Source of the DNA: Bacteroidota bacterium
GTDB lineage: Bacteria; Bacteroidota; Bacteroidia; J057; JADKCL01
Assembly (NCBI GenBank): GCA_016718825.1
Contig: JADKCL010000001.1
Coordinates: 310,001 to 374,000 of the forward strand
DNA length: 64,000 nt
Direction: 5' to 3'
Shown here: piece by piece, positions 36,478 to 45,296 of the stretch
Numbering within the stretch: position 1 is the first letter of the stretch
Layout: every line of letters starts with the position of its first letter
The notes under the pieces: generated by a model
What the model saw: only the letters and a program-made list of their open reading frames with translations
Databases searched by the model: none
What the model was told of the DNA's origin: nothing
Made by a program: the position numbers and the translations under genes

Positions 36478-37527
36478 ATGACGCTAGGATACGTACTCAT
36501 TATTATCGGTCTCGCACTGTTTACACTGCTCACATGTGCCGCCTACGCGGTTTACGCCGAGCGCCGTGTCTGTGCTTTTATTCAGCAACGGGTCGGTCCC
36601 AACAGGGTCGGACCTTGGGGTTTGCTCCAACCGCTGGCAGACGTTGTCAAGCTTCTTTTGAAAGAAGACATCGTCCCCGCAGCCGGTGACAAGCTCATCC
36701 ACTTTTTGAGTCCGGTCATTTCCGTCACGATTGCCTTGACCGCATTCGCAGTGATTCCTTTTGGCTCCGACGGTGAAACCATCATCGCCATTGCCAACGT
36801 GAACATCGGCGTGCTCTACATCTTGGCACTCACATCCGTCGCCGTTTACGGAATCACCCTCGCCGGTTGGAGCTCCAACAGCAAGTACGCCCTCATGGGT
36901 GGTTTGCGCAGTTCGGCGCAGATGATCAGCTACGAACTTTCGATGGGTCTTTCCGTTGTGAGCTGCGTGTTGCTGACCAACCTGCTGGCCAAAGATTCCG
37001 GCGAAGGTTATTTGAGCCTCGTCACCATCGTCAATACGCAAGCCGAAACCGGCCTCTGGAACGCCTTCATCAACCCTGTCGGCTTCCTGATTTTTGTCAC
37101 TTGTGCATTCGCAGAAACCAACCGTACGCCTTTTGACTTGGTCGAGGCCGAGCAAGAACTCGTCGGTGGTTTCCACACAGAATACAGCTCGATGAAGTTT
37201 GCTACGTTCTTCTTGGCTGAATACCTCAACGTGATCATCGCTTCGATGTTCATCACCACGCTTTTCCTCGGCGGCTTCCACGGACCGTTGGAGAAAAACG
37301 TCTTCCATGTTGCAGAATGGAGCGGCGCTTTGCAGGTGCTCTGGAGCATCGGTTGGTTTATCGCAAAAACATTTTTCTTGGTGTTTGTGTTTATCTGGGT
37401 ACGTTGGACCCTGCCACGCTTCAAATACAATCAGTTGATGAGCATCGGTTGGAAAAGCTTCCTTCCTGTGGCCATCTTCAACCTGATGTTGGTCGCGCTG
37501 GCAGGCTACCTGATCAAAATTCTTTGA
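36478..37527 (+). CDS. nuoH: NADH-quinone oxidoreductase subunit H
   Basis: This 349-residue membrane subunit forms part of the quinone-binding cavity of complex I. The hallmark segment is AYAVYAERRVCAFIQQRVGPNRVGPWGLLQPLADVVKLLLKED at about residues 20-62. AETNRTPFDLVEAEQELVGGFHTEYS at about residues 210-235 is equally diagnostic. About eight membrane helices are present. No other nuo gene is in the window: it is followed by clpC and preceded by a non-coding gap, so the complex I genes are split in this genome. The start is ATG 36478; the frame is open upstream but the extra residues precede the promoter element. Confidence 0.95.
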   Translation: MTLGYVLIIIGLALFTLLTCAAYAVYAERRVCAFIQQRVGPNRVGPWGLLQPLADVVKLLLKEDIVPAAGDKLIHFLSPVISVTIALTAFAVIPFGSDGETIIAIANVNIGVLYILALTSVAVYGITLAGWSSNSKYALMGGLRSSAQMISYELSMGLSVVSCVLLTNLLAKDSGEGYLSLVTIVNTQAETGLWNAFINPVGFLIFVTCAFAETNRTPFDLVEAEQELVGGFHTEYSSMKFATFFLAEYLNVIIASMFITTLFLGGFHGPLEKNVFHVAEWSGALQVLWSIGWFIAKTFFLVFVFIWVRWTLPRFKYNQLMSIGWKSFLPVAIFNLMLVALAGYLIKIL

Positions 37528-37580
37528 TCGGTGTTGGCTTTCAGGTCTGGGACGTGCGTATGAAAGGAAATAATTGTTGA

Positions 37581-40133
37581 ATGGAATCTAATTTCTCAGA
37601 CCGCGTAAAGGACGTGATCTCCTACAGCAGAGAAGAAGCACTGCGGTTGGGACATGACTATATCGGACCCGAACACTTGCTCCTCGGCCTCATCCGCGAA
37701 GGTGAAGGCAAAGCCATTAAAATTTTGGTGCAACTCGGCGTCGACTTGAACAAGTTGCGCAAGAGCATCGAAAATGCCATCAAAGGCACCATCACGGTGA
37801 TCAACCTCAACAACCTCCCGCTCACACGGCAGGCCGAAAAGGTCCTCAAAATCACCTACCTCGAGGCAAAACTCGACAACAGCACATTGATTGGCACCGA
37901 ACACTTGCTGCTTTCCATCCTCCGGGAAGACAGCAATGTCGCTGCACAGATTCTTTCCAAGTTTGGCGTGACTTATGATGTTTTCCGCGCCGAATTGGAA
38001 GAAAAGGAAGACTTTTCATCATCCTCAAGTACCAATTCCCCTAAAATGGCAATGACCAATGAGCCCACCGATCCACAGGATGTCGGTGCAGGCGACCGCC
38101 CAAAACGTACCTCGAAGTCCAAGACTCCGGTGTTGGACAACTTCGGGCGTGATCTCACGGCAATGGCCGAAGAAAACAAGCTCGACCCTATCGTCGGGCG
38201 TGAAAAGGAAATCGAACGCGTAGCCCAGATTCTGAGCCGCCGCAAAAAGAATAATCCCGTTCTGATCGGCGAACCGGGTGTGGGCAAGACGGCGATCGCG
38301 GAGGGCTTGGCCCTGCGCATCGTGCAGCGCAAGGTGAGCCGCGTGCTCTTCAACAAGCGCATCGTCACGCTCGACATCGCTTCCCTCGTGGCAGGTACCA
38401 AGTACCGTGGCCAATTTGAGGAGCGTATGAAGGCCGTCATGGCCGAGCTGGAAAAGACCCCGGATGTGATTCTCTTCATTGACGAATTGCATACCATCGT
38501 CGGTGCAGGCGGCGCTTCGGGTTCGTTGGATGCCTCCAACATCTTCAAACCGGCCCTGAGCCGCGGCGAGATTCAGTGCATCGGCGCCACCACCCTCGAC
38601 GAGTACCGTCAGTACATCGAGAAGGATGGCGCACTTGAGCGTCGTTTCCAAAAGGTGATCGTGGAACCCACTTCGCCCGACGAAACGATCCAAATCCTGC
38701 ACAACATCAAGGAAAAATACGAGGATCACCACAACGTCAACTATACCGACGACGCCATCAAGGCTTGCGTGACCCTCAGCGAACGCTACATCAGCGACCG
38801 TCACTTCCCTGACAAGGCCATCGACGTGCTCGATGAAGCCGGTAGCCGCGTGCACATCAACAACATTCAGGTTCCCAAGACCATTTTGGAATTGGAAGCC
38901 AAAATCGAAGAGGTGCGCGTCCTGAAAAACAAAGTGGTCAAAAGCCAGAAATACGAAGAGGCAGCCCGTCTGCGCGATCAGGAGAAAAAACTGATCGAGG
39001 ATCTCGAGAAGGCCAAACTGCTCTGGGAAGAAGAATCCAAAACCAAGCGCTACAACGTCTCCGAAGACGATGTGGCAGACGTGGTAGCGATGATGACGGG
39101 CATTCCCGTCACCAAGGTTGCTGCCGGCGAAGCGAGCAAGCTCGTTTCGATGGAGCAGGAACTTAAGCAAGTCATCATCGGCCAAAACGATGCGATCGAG
39201 AAATTGGTCAAGGCCATCAAACGTTCGCGGTTGGGTTTGAAAGACCCCAACAAGCCGATCGGCTCCTTCCTCTTCCTTGGCCCTACCGGCGTAGGCAAGA
39301 CGGAGATGGCCAAGGCCCTCGGCCGTTACCTCTTCGACAGCGAAGAGTCGCTCATCCGTATCGACATGAGCGAGTACATGGAGAAATTTACGGTCTCCCG
39401 CCTCGTGGGAGCGCCTCCCGGATACGTCGGCTACGAAGAAGGTGGTCAACTCACGGAGAAAGTTCGCCGCAAGCCGTATTGTGTGATCCTGCTCGACGAG
39501 ATCGAAAAGGCTCACCCAGACGTCTTCAATATCCTGCTGCAAGTGCTCGACGACGGCATTCTGACCGATGGTTTGGGTCGCCGCATTGACTTCAAAAACA
39601 CGATCATCATCATGACCTCCAACGTCGGTGCACGCGAGGTCAAGGAATTTGGTTCGGGTGTCGGCTTCAAGGCCAGCACCACCCAGGCATCCGACAAGAG
39701 CAAGAGCCTCATCGAAGGCGCGCTCAAGCGGGTTTTCCGTCCGGAGTTTTTGAACCGTGTCGACGATGTGGTGTTTTTCCAGCCTTTGGAAAAGGAGCAT
39801 ATCTTCAAGATCATCGACCTGCAATTGGCCAAGGTTTTCAAGCGCATCAATACCATGGGCTTCGAGGTGAAACTCACCGACAAAGCCAAGGATTACATCG
39901 CTGACAAAGGCTTTGACCAGCAATTCGGTGCCCGTCCGCTGAACCGCGCGATCCAGAAGTATCTGGAAGACCCGATCGCGGATGAAATTCTGAAGGGACT
40001 GAACGAAGGGGACGGAATTATCGCCGACTTCGACGAGAAAACCTCCGAAATCAAAATCAAGATCAAAAAGGGCAAAAAATCCAAAGGCAAGTCCGAGGAT
40101 GAAGTCCCTAGCAAGGAAGAAGGCGGCGAATAA
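37581..40133 (+). CDS. clpC: ATP-dependent Clp protease ATP-binding subunit ClpC
   Basis: This 850-residue AAA+ unfoldase feeds substrates to ClpP. It has a double Clp N domain (residues ~1-145), AAA D1 with Walker A GEPGVGKT (about 230) and Walker B VILFIDELHT, and a UVR-type coiled middle domain (SQKYEEAARLRDQEKKL). AAA D2 follows with Walker A LGPTGVGKTE (about 570) and Walker B VILLDEIEKAHPD, then a basic/acidic C-terminal tail (KKGKKSKGKSEDE). The domain order and middle region identify ClpC rather than ClpB or ClpA. It starts 53 bp after nuoH and ends at a good terminator. Confidence 0.96.
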   Translation: MESNFSDRVKDVISYSREEALRLGHDYIGPEHLLLGLIREGEGKAIKILVQLGVDLNKLRKSIENAIKGTITVINLNNLPLTRQAEKVLKITYLEAKLDNSTLIGTEHLLLSILREDSNVAAQILSKFGVTYDVFRAELEEKEDFSSSSSTNSPKMAMTNEPTDPQDVGAGDRPKRTSKSKTPVLDNFGRDLTAMAEENKLDPIVGREKEIERVAQILSRRKKNNPVLIGEPGVGKTAIAEGLALRIVQRKVSRVLFNKRIVTLDIASLVAGTKYRGQFEERMKAVMAELEKTPDVILFIDELHTIVGAGGASGSLDASNIFKPALSRGEIQCIGATTLDEYRQYIEKDGALERRFQKVIVEPTSPDETIQILHNIKEKYEDHHNVNYTDDAIKACVTLSERYISDRHFPDKAIDVLDEAGSRVHINNIQVPKTILELEAKIEEVRVLKNKVVKSQKYEEAARLRDQEKKLIEDLEKAKLLWEEESKTKRYNVSEDDVADVVAMMTGIPVTKVAAGEASKLVSMEQELKQVIIGQNDAIEKLVKAIKRSRLGLKDPNKPIGSFLFLGPTGVGKTEMAKALGRYLFDSEESLIRIDMSEYMEKFTVSRLVGAPPGYVGYEEGGQLTEKVRRKPYCVILLDEIEKAHPDVFNILLQVLDDGILTDGLGRRIDFKNTIIIMTSNVGAREVKEFGSGVGFKASTTQASDKSKSLIEGALKRVFRPEFLNRVDDVVFFQPLEKEHIFKIIDLQLAKVFKRINTMGFEVKLTDKAKDYIADKGFDQQFGARPLNRAIQKYLEDPIADEILKGLNEGDGIIADFDEKTSEIKIKIKKGKKSKGKSEDEVPSKEEGGE

Positions 40134-40154
40134 GCTGTCTTCACTTACGAAAAG

Positions 40155-40190
40155 CAACAATTGCCCTCCCAGTGAGGGCAATTTTGTTGA
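40155..40190 (+). terminator. Terminator of clpC
   Basis: AATTGCCCTC pairs with GAGGGCAATT around a 5-nt loop, extended outward by CAACA/TGTTG-like pairing, and followed by TTTTG. It lies about 20 bp after the clpC stop. Confidence 0.82.
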
Positions 40191-40229
40191 GTATTGCTTT
40201 ACTTTGACCTAGAATCTACATCTGATCGC

Positions 40230-42386
40230 ATGAAAAAATATGCTTTGTTGGTTTGCCTACTATGGATGGGCAGCCTTTCCTTCGCCCAACTCAAGACTTT
40301 CACCGCCGAAGAATCGGTTTTGTTGGAGCGCAACCTGTTGCCGGCCCGCGTGGCGCAGCTCGATTGGGTACCCGGAACGGAGCGATTTGCACATGTGGGG
40401 CAGGTCGATGGCGAATGGCAATTGTTGGCGGGAGATGTTTCAAGTGCGAAACAGGAAGTGCTTTGCACCTTGAAGGATTTCAACAAAGCGCTCGAAGCTG
40501 TCGGATTTGCCAGCAAGCCTGCATTCCCCGGCATCAAGCTCTTGGGCACGACATCCTTTCGGTTTCTCAACGAAGGTGCGGTTTGTACCTATGATTGGGT
40601 CGCAAAAAAGGTCACCAAGGTGACCACATTCAATGTCGATGGTGAAAACATGGACCTGAGCGCCCAGCACGGTGTCGCCTACACGGTCGCCCAAAACCTT
40701 TTCATTTCGCTGCCTGGGAAGCCGGACATCGCCGTCACCAATGAAGCAAATGCTGGCATTCGCAATGGCGAGTCTGCCCACCGCAACGAATTTGGCATCG
40801 TCAAAGGCACTTTCTGGAGTCCGAATGGGGACCAAATTGCCTTCTATCGAATGGATCAGACCATGGTCACCGATTATCCGATGTACAATTTTGCCACCAA
40901 ACCCGCCGGCTATGACCTCGTCAAATACCCCATGGCGGGGGCAAAAAGCCACCACGTTACCGTCGGTGTCTACAATTCGACCAATGGAAAAACCACATTT
41001 TTGAAGACCACGGGCGACCCCGAGCATTACCTCACCAACATCACATGGAGCCCCGACCAAAAGTCGATCTACATGGCCGAATTGAACCGCGACCAAAGCA
41101 AAATGGCGCTCAATCGCTACAATGCGGAAACAGGCGAATTTGAAAAGACCTTGTTTGAGGATGCTGATGACAAGTGGATCGAACCCAAACACGGCCCGCA
41201 GTTCATTCCCGGACGTTCCGACGAATTCATCTGGCAGACGCAACGCGACGGCATGAATCACCTCTACCTGTACAAAACCGACGGCACCTTGGTGGGTCAA
41301 ATCACCAAAAGTGCGGATTGGATGGTCACAGAGGTTTTGGGTTTTGATGCCAAATCCAAGATGGTGTATGTCACGGTGACGGGCAACTTCGGTGCGGACC
41401 GTTTGCCGATGGCCTTTGATCTCAAAACCATGCAAGGCACACCGCTCGCCACCGAATCCGGTGTACATACCAGCATTCTGAGTCCTTCCGGCGCACATTT
41501 CATCGACATTTATACCAGTGTCAATGTGCCGAATCTCACCACCATTCGCGAGACAAAGAAGGCGACCATCGTCAAAGAATTGCTCAACGCCCCCGACCCG
41601 CTCAAGGAATATGCTGTGAGCAAGCCCAAACTGTTCACCATCAAGGCAGCCGATGGCAAAACCGATCTCACTTGCCGCTTGATCCAACCTGTCAACTTCA
41701 ACGAAGATGACGTTTATCCCGTCATCGTCTATGTTTACAACGGCCCTGGGGTGCAGTTGGTGACAAATTCTTGGGGTGCAGGTGCGCCCTTGTGGATGCA
41801 GTATGCCGCGCAAAAAGGCTATTACGTATTCACCGTGGATGGTCGCGGTTCGGCCAACCGTGGAAAAGCCTTCGAGCAAGCCATTTTCCGCGACCTCGGC
41901 ACCGTCGAAATCGCCGATCAGTTGAAGGGCGTCGATTACCTGAAAAGCCTGATCAATGTCGCCAAGGACCGTATGGTCGTGCACGGATGGAGCTACGGCG
42001 GATTTATGACGAGCAGCTTGATGCTGCGTGCACCGGGCGTTTTCAAAGCCGGCGTTGCCGGTGGACCGGTGATTGACTGGGGCATGTATGAGATCATGTA
42101 CACCGAGCGGTACATGGATACGCCTCAAACCAACAAGGAAGGTTACGACAAAAGCTTGGTTACCAAGTATATCAAAGACTTGAAAGGCAAGCTCATGCTC
42201 ATCCATGGCACAAGTGACGACGTCGTCGTCTGGCAACACAGCCTCGACTTCGTTGAGAAATCCGTCACCAACGGCGTGCAAATGGACTACTTTGTCTATC
42301 CAAGTCACGCCCACAACGTGCGCGGCAAGGACCGTGCCCACCTCATGCGCAAAGTGCTCGACTATTTGATGGAGAACAACAAATAG
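40230..42386 (+). CDS. S9-family dipeptidyl peptidase IV-like protease
   Basis: This 718-residue exported serine peptidase has a signal peptide MKKYALLVCLLWMGSLSFAQ. The N-terminal DPP-IV propeller follows (RNEFGIVKGTFWSPNGDQIAFYRMDQTMV carries the Glu/Asp-rich substrate region). The C-terminal alpha/beta hydrolase domain shows the nucleophile GWSYGGFM (Ser ~590), the acid in HGTSDDVVVWQ and the His in PSHAHNVRG. It removes dipeptides, usually X-Pro, in the periplasm for peptide use. ATG 40230 begins the signal peptide. The next gene starts 11 bp after its stop. Confidence 0.93.
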   Translation: MKKYALLVCLLWMGSLSFAQLKTFTAEESVLLERNLLPARVAQLDWVPGTERFAHVGQVDGEWQLLAGDVSSAKQEVLCTLKDFNKALEAVGFASKPAFPGIKLLGTTSFRFLNEGAVCTYDWVAKKVTKVTTFNVDGENMDLSAQHGVAYTVAQNLFISLPGKPDIAVTNEANAGIRNGESAHRNEFGIVKGTFWSPNGDQIAFYRMDQTMVTDYPMYNFATKPAGYDLVKYPMAGAKSHHVTVGVYNSTNGKTTFLKTTGDPEHYLTNITWSPDQKSIYMAELNRDQSKMALNRYNAETGEFEKTLFEDADDKWIEPKHGPQFIPGRSDEFIWQTQRDGMNHLYLYKTDGTLVGQITKSADWMVTEVLGFDAKSKMVYVTVTGNFGADRLPMAFDLKTMQGTPLATESGVHTSILSPSGAHFIDIYTSVNVPNLTTIRETKKATIVKELLNAPDPLKEYAVSKPKLFTIKAADGKTDLTCRLIQPVNFNEDDVYPVIVYVYNGPGVQLVTNSWGAGAPLWMQYAAQKGYYVFTVDGRGSANRGKAFEQAIFRDLGTVEIADQLKGVDYLKSLINVAKDRMVVHGWSYGGFMTSSLMLRAPGVFKAGVAGGPVIDWGMYEIMYTERYMDTPQTNKEGYDKSLVTKYIKDLKGKLMLIHGTSDDVVVWQHSLDFVEKSVTNGVQMDYFVYPSHAHNVRGKDRAHLMRKVLDYLMENNK

Positions 42387-42397
42387 GGAATTCGCCG

Positions 42398-42982
42398 TTG
42401 AGTCTCGACAGCACCGAACTCCTGATGTCCTTGGAGGATTACCTCCACATCTCCATTCCGGATTTGGAGGCGGAGAAGATCGTGACGATTCAGGACATGG
42501 TGGACACTGCCGCAGCTTACAAGGGCATTGCTGAAAAGTCGTCCATCCTTCAGCAACAATTGACGGAGCGGGTGAATGCAGCTTTATTGGACTTGAATTT
42601 GATTGCCACTCCTATGGGACTCGAGGAGCGCGTTTTCTTGGTTTTGAATCCCTTTCAAGGCCCTGATTGGCAGCGGTTTTGCGAAATCTTGAAGCTCGAA
42701 GTTCCCAAGCCCGAAATCAAGGATCCTCCCAAAGCGGGTTTGTTCAAGGCATTGCGCGGAATCATCTGGCGCGTGAGTTATGATTGGCAGGCGATCACCT
42801 TGGACCAGTTTTTGACCGTGATTGCTGCTGCCAATTACGAGAAATTGATCGATCGAAAAGCCATCCGTGATCAGTTCGAACTTTACTGCGCGATTTTGGC
42901 TGTCGTTGTCGAGAAAACCGGGGTGGATTTTTACGAGGTTAGGCCGGAGAAGTCCTTCGCGAATGATTTGGGGATTGATTGA
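42398..42982 (+). CDS. Acyl-carrier-like protein with permuted halves
   Basis: This 194-residue protein starts with TTG at 42398; no ATG is available before residue 10. Residues 2-~40 (SLDSTELLMSLEDYL...EKIVTIQDMVDTA) match the second half of an acyl carrier protein, beginning exactly at the phosphopantetheine Ser. Residues ~166-194 (AVVVEKTGVDFYEVRPEKSFANDLGID) match the first half and end exactly at the Asp before that Ser. Joining the C terminus to the N terminus would give one continuous ACP. The middle ~120 residues are unrelated and helical. Whether it can be phosphopantetheinylated is unknown. It may be a real permutation, a remnant of a tandem ACP or a misassembly. It is directly downstream of the DPP-IV gene. 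Confidence 0.55.
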   Translation: MSLDSTELLMSLEDYLHISIPDLEAEKIVTIQDMVDTAAAYKGIAEKSSILQQQLTERVNAALLDLNLIATPMGLEERVFLVLNPFQGPDWQRFCEILKLEVPKPEIKDPPKAGLFKALRGIIWRVSYDWQAITLDQFLTVIAAANYEKLIDRKAIRDQFELYCAILAVVVEKTGVDFYEVRPEKSFANDLGID

Positions 42983-43016
42983 AGCTTGCGGGAGCTGGAA
43001 TCCAAAGGATTTCGCT

Positions 43017-43024
43017 TAAATTTG
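43017..43024 (+). promoter_or_regulatory. -7 promoter element of the TPR gene
   Basis: TAAATTTG fits TAnnTTTG and lies 33 nt before the ATG at 43058. It argues for the downstream ATG rather than the longer open frame that begins at 42986. Confidence 0.38.
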
Positions 43025-43057
43025 ACTTGGTCCCCAACTCTTCAAAACCATTCTGCA

Positions 43058-43735
43058 ATGCAAGAAAATCCAACCCCATTCACTGCCGGCGACATCTTTT
43101 ACACCCGCCACGAAGGTGCCTACCATGTCTCCAAACTCCTGCGGTTTGATCCCGAGTTTGACGCCTACCATGTGATGATTTTTGAGCCGTTGGACCATGA
43201 ACCCACGGCCGCGGACTTGCCCAAGTTGGAGGTGATCATGCTCCATGTCCCCATCGACCGCGCTGGATTTGAGAATCCTGTATTGCTCGGCAATTCCCCC
43301 GTGACCGACGATGATTTGGCGGGCTACCGCGAATACATCGTGCAGACGCACCAAGTCAATGAGCTCGTTCGCCTCGCGCAGGATCATTACCAACGGGCCT
43401 ATTACCTCGGCGACGAAAAAAAGCACGAAGAAGCCATCGCGCAGTACACCTTCGCCATTGAATTGATCCCGGGATTTTTTGAGGCGATCGACAACCGCGC
43501 CTTCACCAAGATGGACCTGGGCCGCTGGGAAGAAGCCATCGCCGATTTTGAGCTTTCGCTGACGGTTGAACCCATTTCTGTGCTCGCCGAGTTCTCCATT
43601 GGAGAATGTTATCTGAAAATGAAAAACATTCCAATGGCCATTCAGCAATTTGAAAAAGTGCTCAAAATCGATCCGAATCATGCCCTCGGCCAGCAATTTC
43701 TCGCAAAGGCTAAGGCCCTAGGCGGCATTGCCTAG
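43058..43735 (+). CDS. TPR protein, cytoplasmic
   Basis: This 225-residue protein has an N-terminal domain of ~115 residues with an SH3/Tudor-like beta pattern (FTAGDIFYTRHEGAYHVSKLLRFD), unusual in front of TPRs. Three TPR units follow (AYYLGDEKKHEEAIAQYTFAIEL, AIDNRAFTKMDLGRWEEAIADFELSL, FSIGECYLKMKNIPMAIQQFEKVLKIDPNH). No signal peptide. It probably scaffolds protein contacts. The start ATG 43058 was chosen because the preceding open residues are not conserved-looking and a promoter element overlaps them. Confidence 0.75.
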   Translation: MQENPTPFTAGDIFYTRHEGAYHVSKLLRFDPEFDAYHVMIFEPLDHEPTAADLPKLEVIMLHVPIDRAGFENPVLLGNSPVTDDDLAGYREYIVQTHQVNELVRLAQDHYQRAYYLGDEKKHEEAIAQYTFAIELIPGFFEAIDNRAFTKMDLGRWEEAIADFELSLTVEPISVLAEFSIGECYLKMKNIPMAIQQFEKVLKIDPNHALGQQFLAKAKALGGIA

Positions 43736-43792
43736 CCCTCGCTCTCACTCTCCCACTCATACTCTCTCATTCCCCTGCTCATACTCCCCAAA

Positions 43793-44212
43793 ATGGTGCT
43801 CTTCATTTCAGGCAACGGCAACATCACATGGTCCGACTTTCGGCTTCACTATGAGGCGCCTATCTTGGCGGTCTTCTCCCAAAATCCCGATGCAGAATTT
43901 CTCGTCGGCGATTTCCGTGGCGTCGATGTCTTGACCATGGAATTGCTGAAGACGCTGACCCCTAATGTGCGTGTCTTCCACGTCGGCGAAAGGCCCCGCT
44001 ACATGCCCGACGCATTCAAAACCTTCGTGCCGCAATGGTGGAAAGTCGGCGGATTCAAAAACGACCAAGAGCGGGATGCCAGCGCCATCGAAACCTGCAC
44101 CCATTTTCTGGGCATCGATTTCAATTCGGATGAGAACCGCCTCAGTGGAACGCAGAAGAACATTGACCGGTGTTTGCAATTGGGGAAGGTTCGGTTGGGA
44201 ATTCCCAGTTAA
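43793..44212 (+). CDS. Small SLOG/YpsA-like protein
   Basis: This 139-residue protein contains LVGDFRGVDVLTMELLKTL followed by VRVFHVGERPRYMPD. This resembles the nucleotide-binding GDarGaD...vxvfhxgdxpR core of SLOG (YspA/cpYpsA-type) Rossmann proteins, which bind nucleotides or act on them in signalling. The N-terminal GNGNITWSDF loop fits a glycine-rich nucleotide site. Family membership is by resemblance. It lies between a TPR gene and an esterase, 57 bp downstream of the former. Confidence 0.6.
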   Translation: MVLFISGNGNITWSDFRLHYEAPILAVFSQNPDAEFLVGDFRGVDVLTMELLKTLTPNVRVFHVGERPRYMPDAFKTFVPQWWKVGGFKNDQERDASAIETCTHFLGIDFNSDENRLSGTQKNIDRCLQLGKVRLGIPS

Positions 44213-44221
44213 CTTGCATTC

Positions 44222-45178
44222 ATGAAGCGGAAATACAATCTCCCGTTCAAGACCAAGCTCATGTTGGTGATGCTGTCGCCGTTTCGGAAGCGATCGCCGG
44301 AGCCGCCTTCGTCCAAGGACTTGGCACGTGGGCGCAAGCCCGTGCCGCGCTTTTTTCTCACGAATTGGGTCCTGGGCAAGATGCCCAAATGCCATAGCAT
44401 TACCGACAGGATGATTCCTGTGCGCGATGCCGAAATTCCGGTGCGGATTTACCGGCCGAATGCTGAGACCAACCTCCCCCTGATCCTCAACTACCACGGC
44501 GGCGGTTGGGCGGTCGGCAACCTCCAAAACAACGATTATTACTGCGCAGTCCTCGCCCAACGCGTCGGGGCCTTGGTCATTTCCGTGGATTACCGGCTCG
44601 CGCCCGAGTTCAAATTCCCTATTCCAGTCTATGACGCCTATGATGCGCTGATTTGGGCTACGCAAAATGCCGAATCCTTGGGAGCGGATGCCACGCGCGT
44701 ATGCGTGACGGGCGACAGCGCAGGCGGGAACCTCTCTGCCGCCGTTTGCCTCAAAAGCCGGGACCTCGGCGGACCCGCGATCAAATACCAAGCCTTGATC
44801 TATCCTGCAACGGATTCCCGGCTCGAGTTTGCCAGTTTGGAAGCCCACGCCCATGCGCCAATTCTCACGAAAACGGACATCCTGCACTATCTCGACATGT
44901 ACCTTGGCAAGCCGGAGGACCGCTTTTCGCCGTTGCTCTCGCCGATCTATGCGTCGGATTTGAGCGGATTGCCGCCTGCTGTTCTTGTCACCGCCGGATT
45001 TGACCCGCTCTGTGACGATGGCCAAGCCTATGCCGATCGCCTCAATGCCGAAGGCACACCGTGCGAGGTGCTCCATTACCCTGAAGATATTCACGGATTT
45101 TTTAGCCTGCCCAACCATACCAAAAGTGGTCGTCAAGCCATCGAGGAGGTCGCGCTGCGCATCAAGACAAATTTGTAA
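44222..45178 (+). CDS. HSL-family alpha/beta hydrolase (esterase/lipase)
   Basis: This 318-residue esterase of the hormone-sensitive-lipase family shows the oxyanion motif YHGGGWAVG (about residue 90), the nucleophile elbow GDSAGGNL (Ser ~163), an Asp in TAGFDPLCDDG and a His in EDIHGFFS. A basic, hydrophobic N-terminal stretch (KTKLMLVMLSPFRKRS) could be a membrane-associating lid rather than a signal. It starts 9 bp after the SLOG-like gene, so the two are likely co-transcribed. Short-chain esters are the usual substrates; the true one is unknown. Confidence 0.9.
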   Translation: MKRKYNLPFKTKLMLVMLSPFRKRSPEPPSSKDLARGRKPVPRFFLTNWVLGKMPKCHSITDRMIPVRDAEIPVRIYRPNAETNLPLILNYHGGGWAVGNLQNNDYYCAVLAQRVGALVISVDYRLAPEFKFPIPVYDAYDALIWATQNAESLGADATRVCVTGDSAGGNLSAAVCLKSRDLGGPAIKYQALIYPATDSRLEFASLEAHAHAPILTKTDILHYLDMYLGKPEDRFSPLLSPIYASDLSGLPPAVLVTAGFDPLCDDGQAYADRLNAEGTPCEVLHYPEDIHGFFSLPNHTKSGRQAIEEVALRIKTNL

Positions 45179-45296
45179 GGTCGTTGTACCAAGTTGGCAA
45201 TCTTCGAATGTCTTTGAAGGTCGCTCCAAAACCGCGAATCCCCGGACAGCATTGCCATCCAAGGGATTCGATGAATTCTCCATCTGCTGATTCAAT

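Noticed and set aside
38025..40181. 718-codon open frame antisense to clpC
   Set aside because: Follows the codon pattern of the opposite strand of clpC; its repetitive Asp/His-rich composition is the usual shadow of a GC-rich conserved gene.
40440..42341. 633-codon open frame antisense to the DPP-IV gene
   Set aside because: Shadow of a clearly functional S9 peptidase; no protein-like motifs.
45230..45275. Possible terminator CGAATCCC...GGGATTCG between the convergent esterase and BNR genes
   Set aside because: Loop is about 20 nt and there is no T tract.
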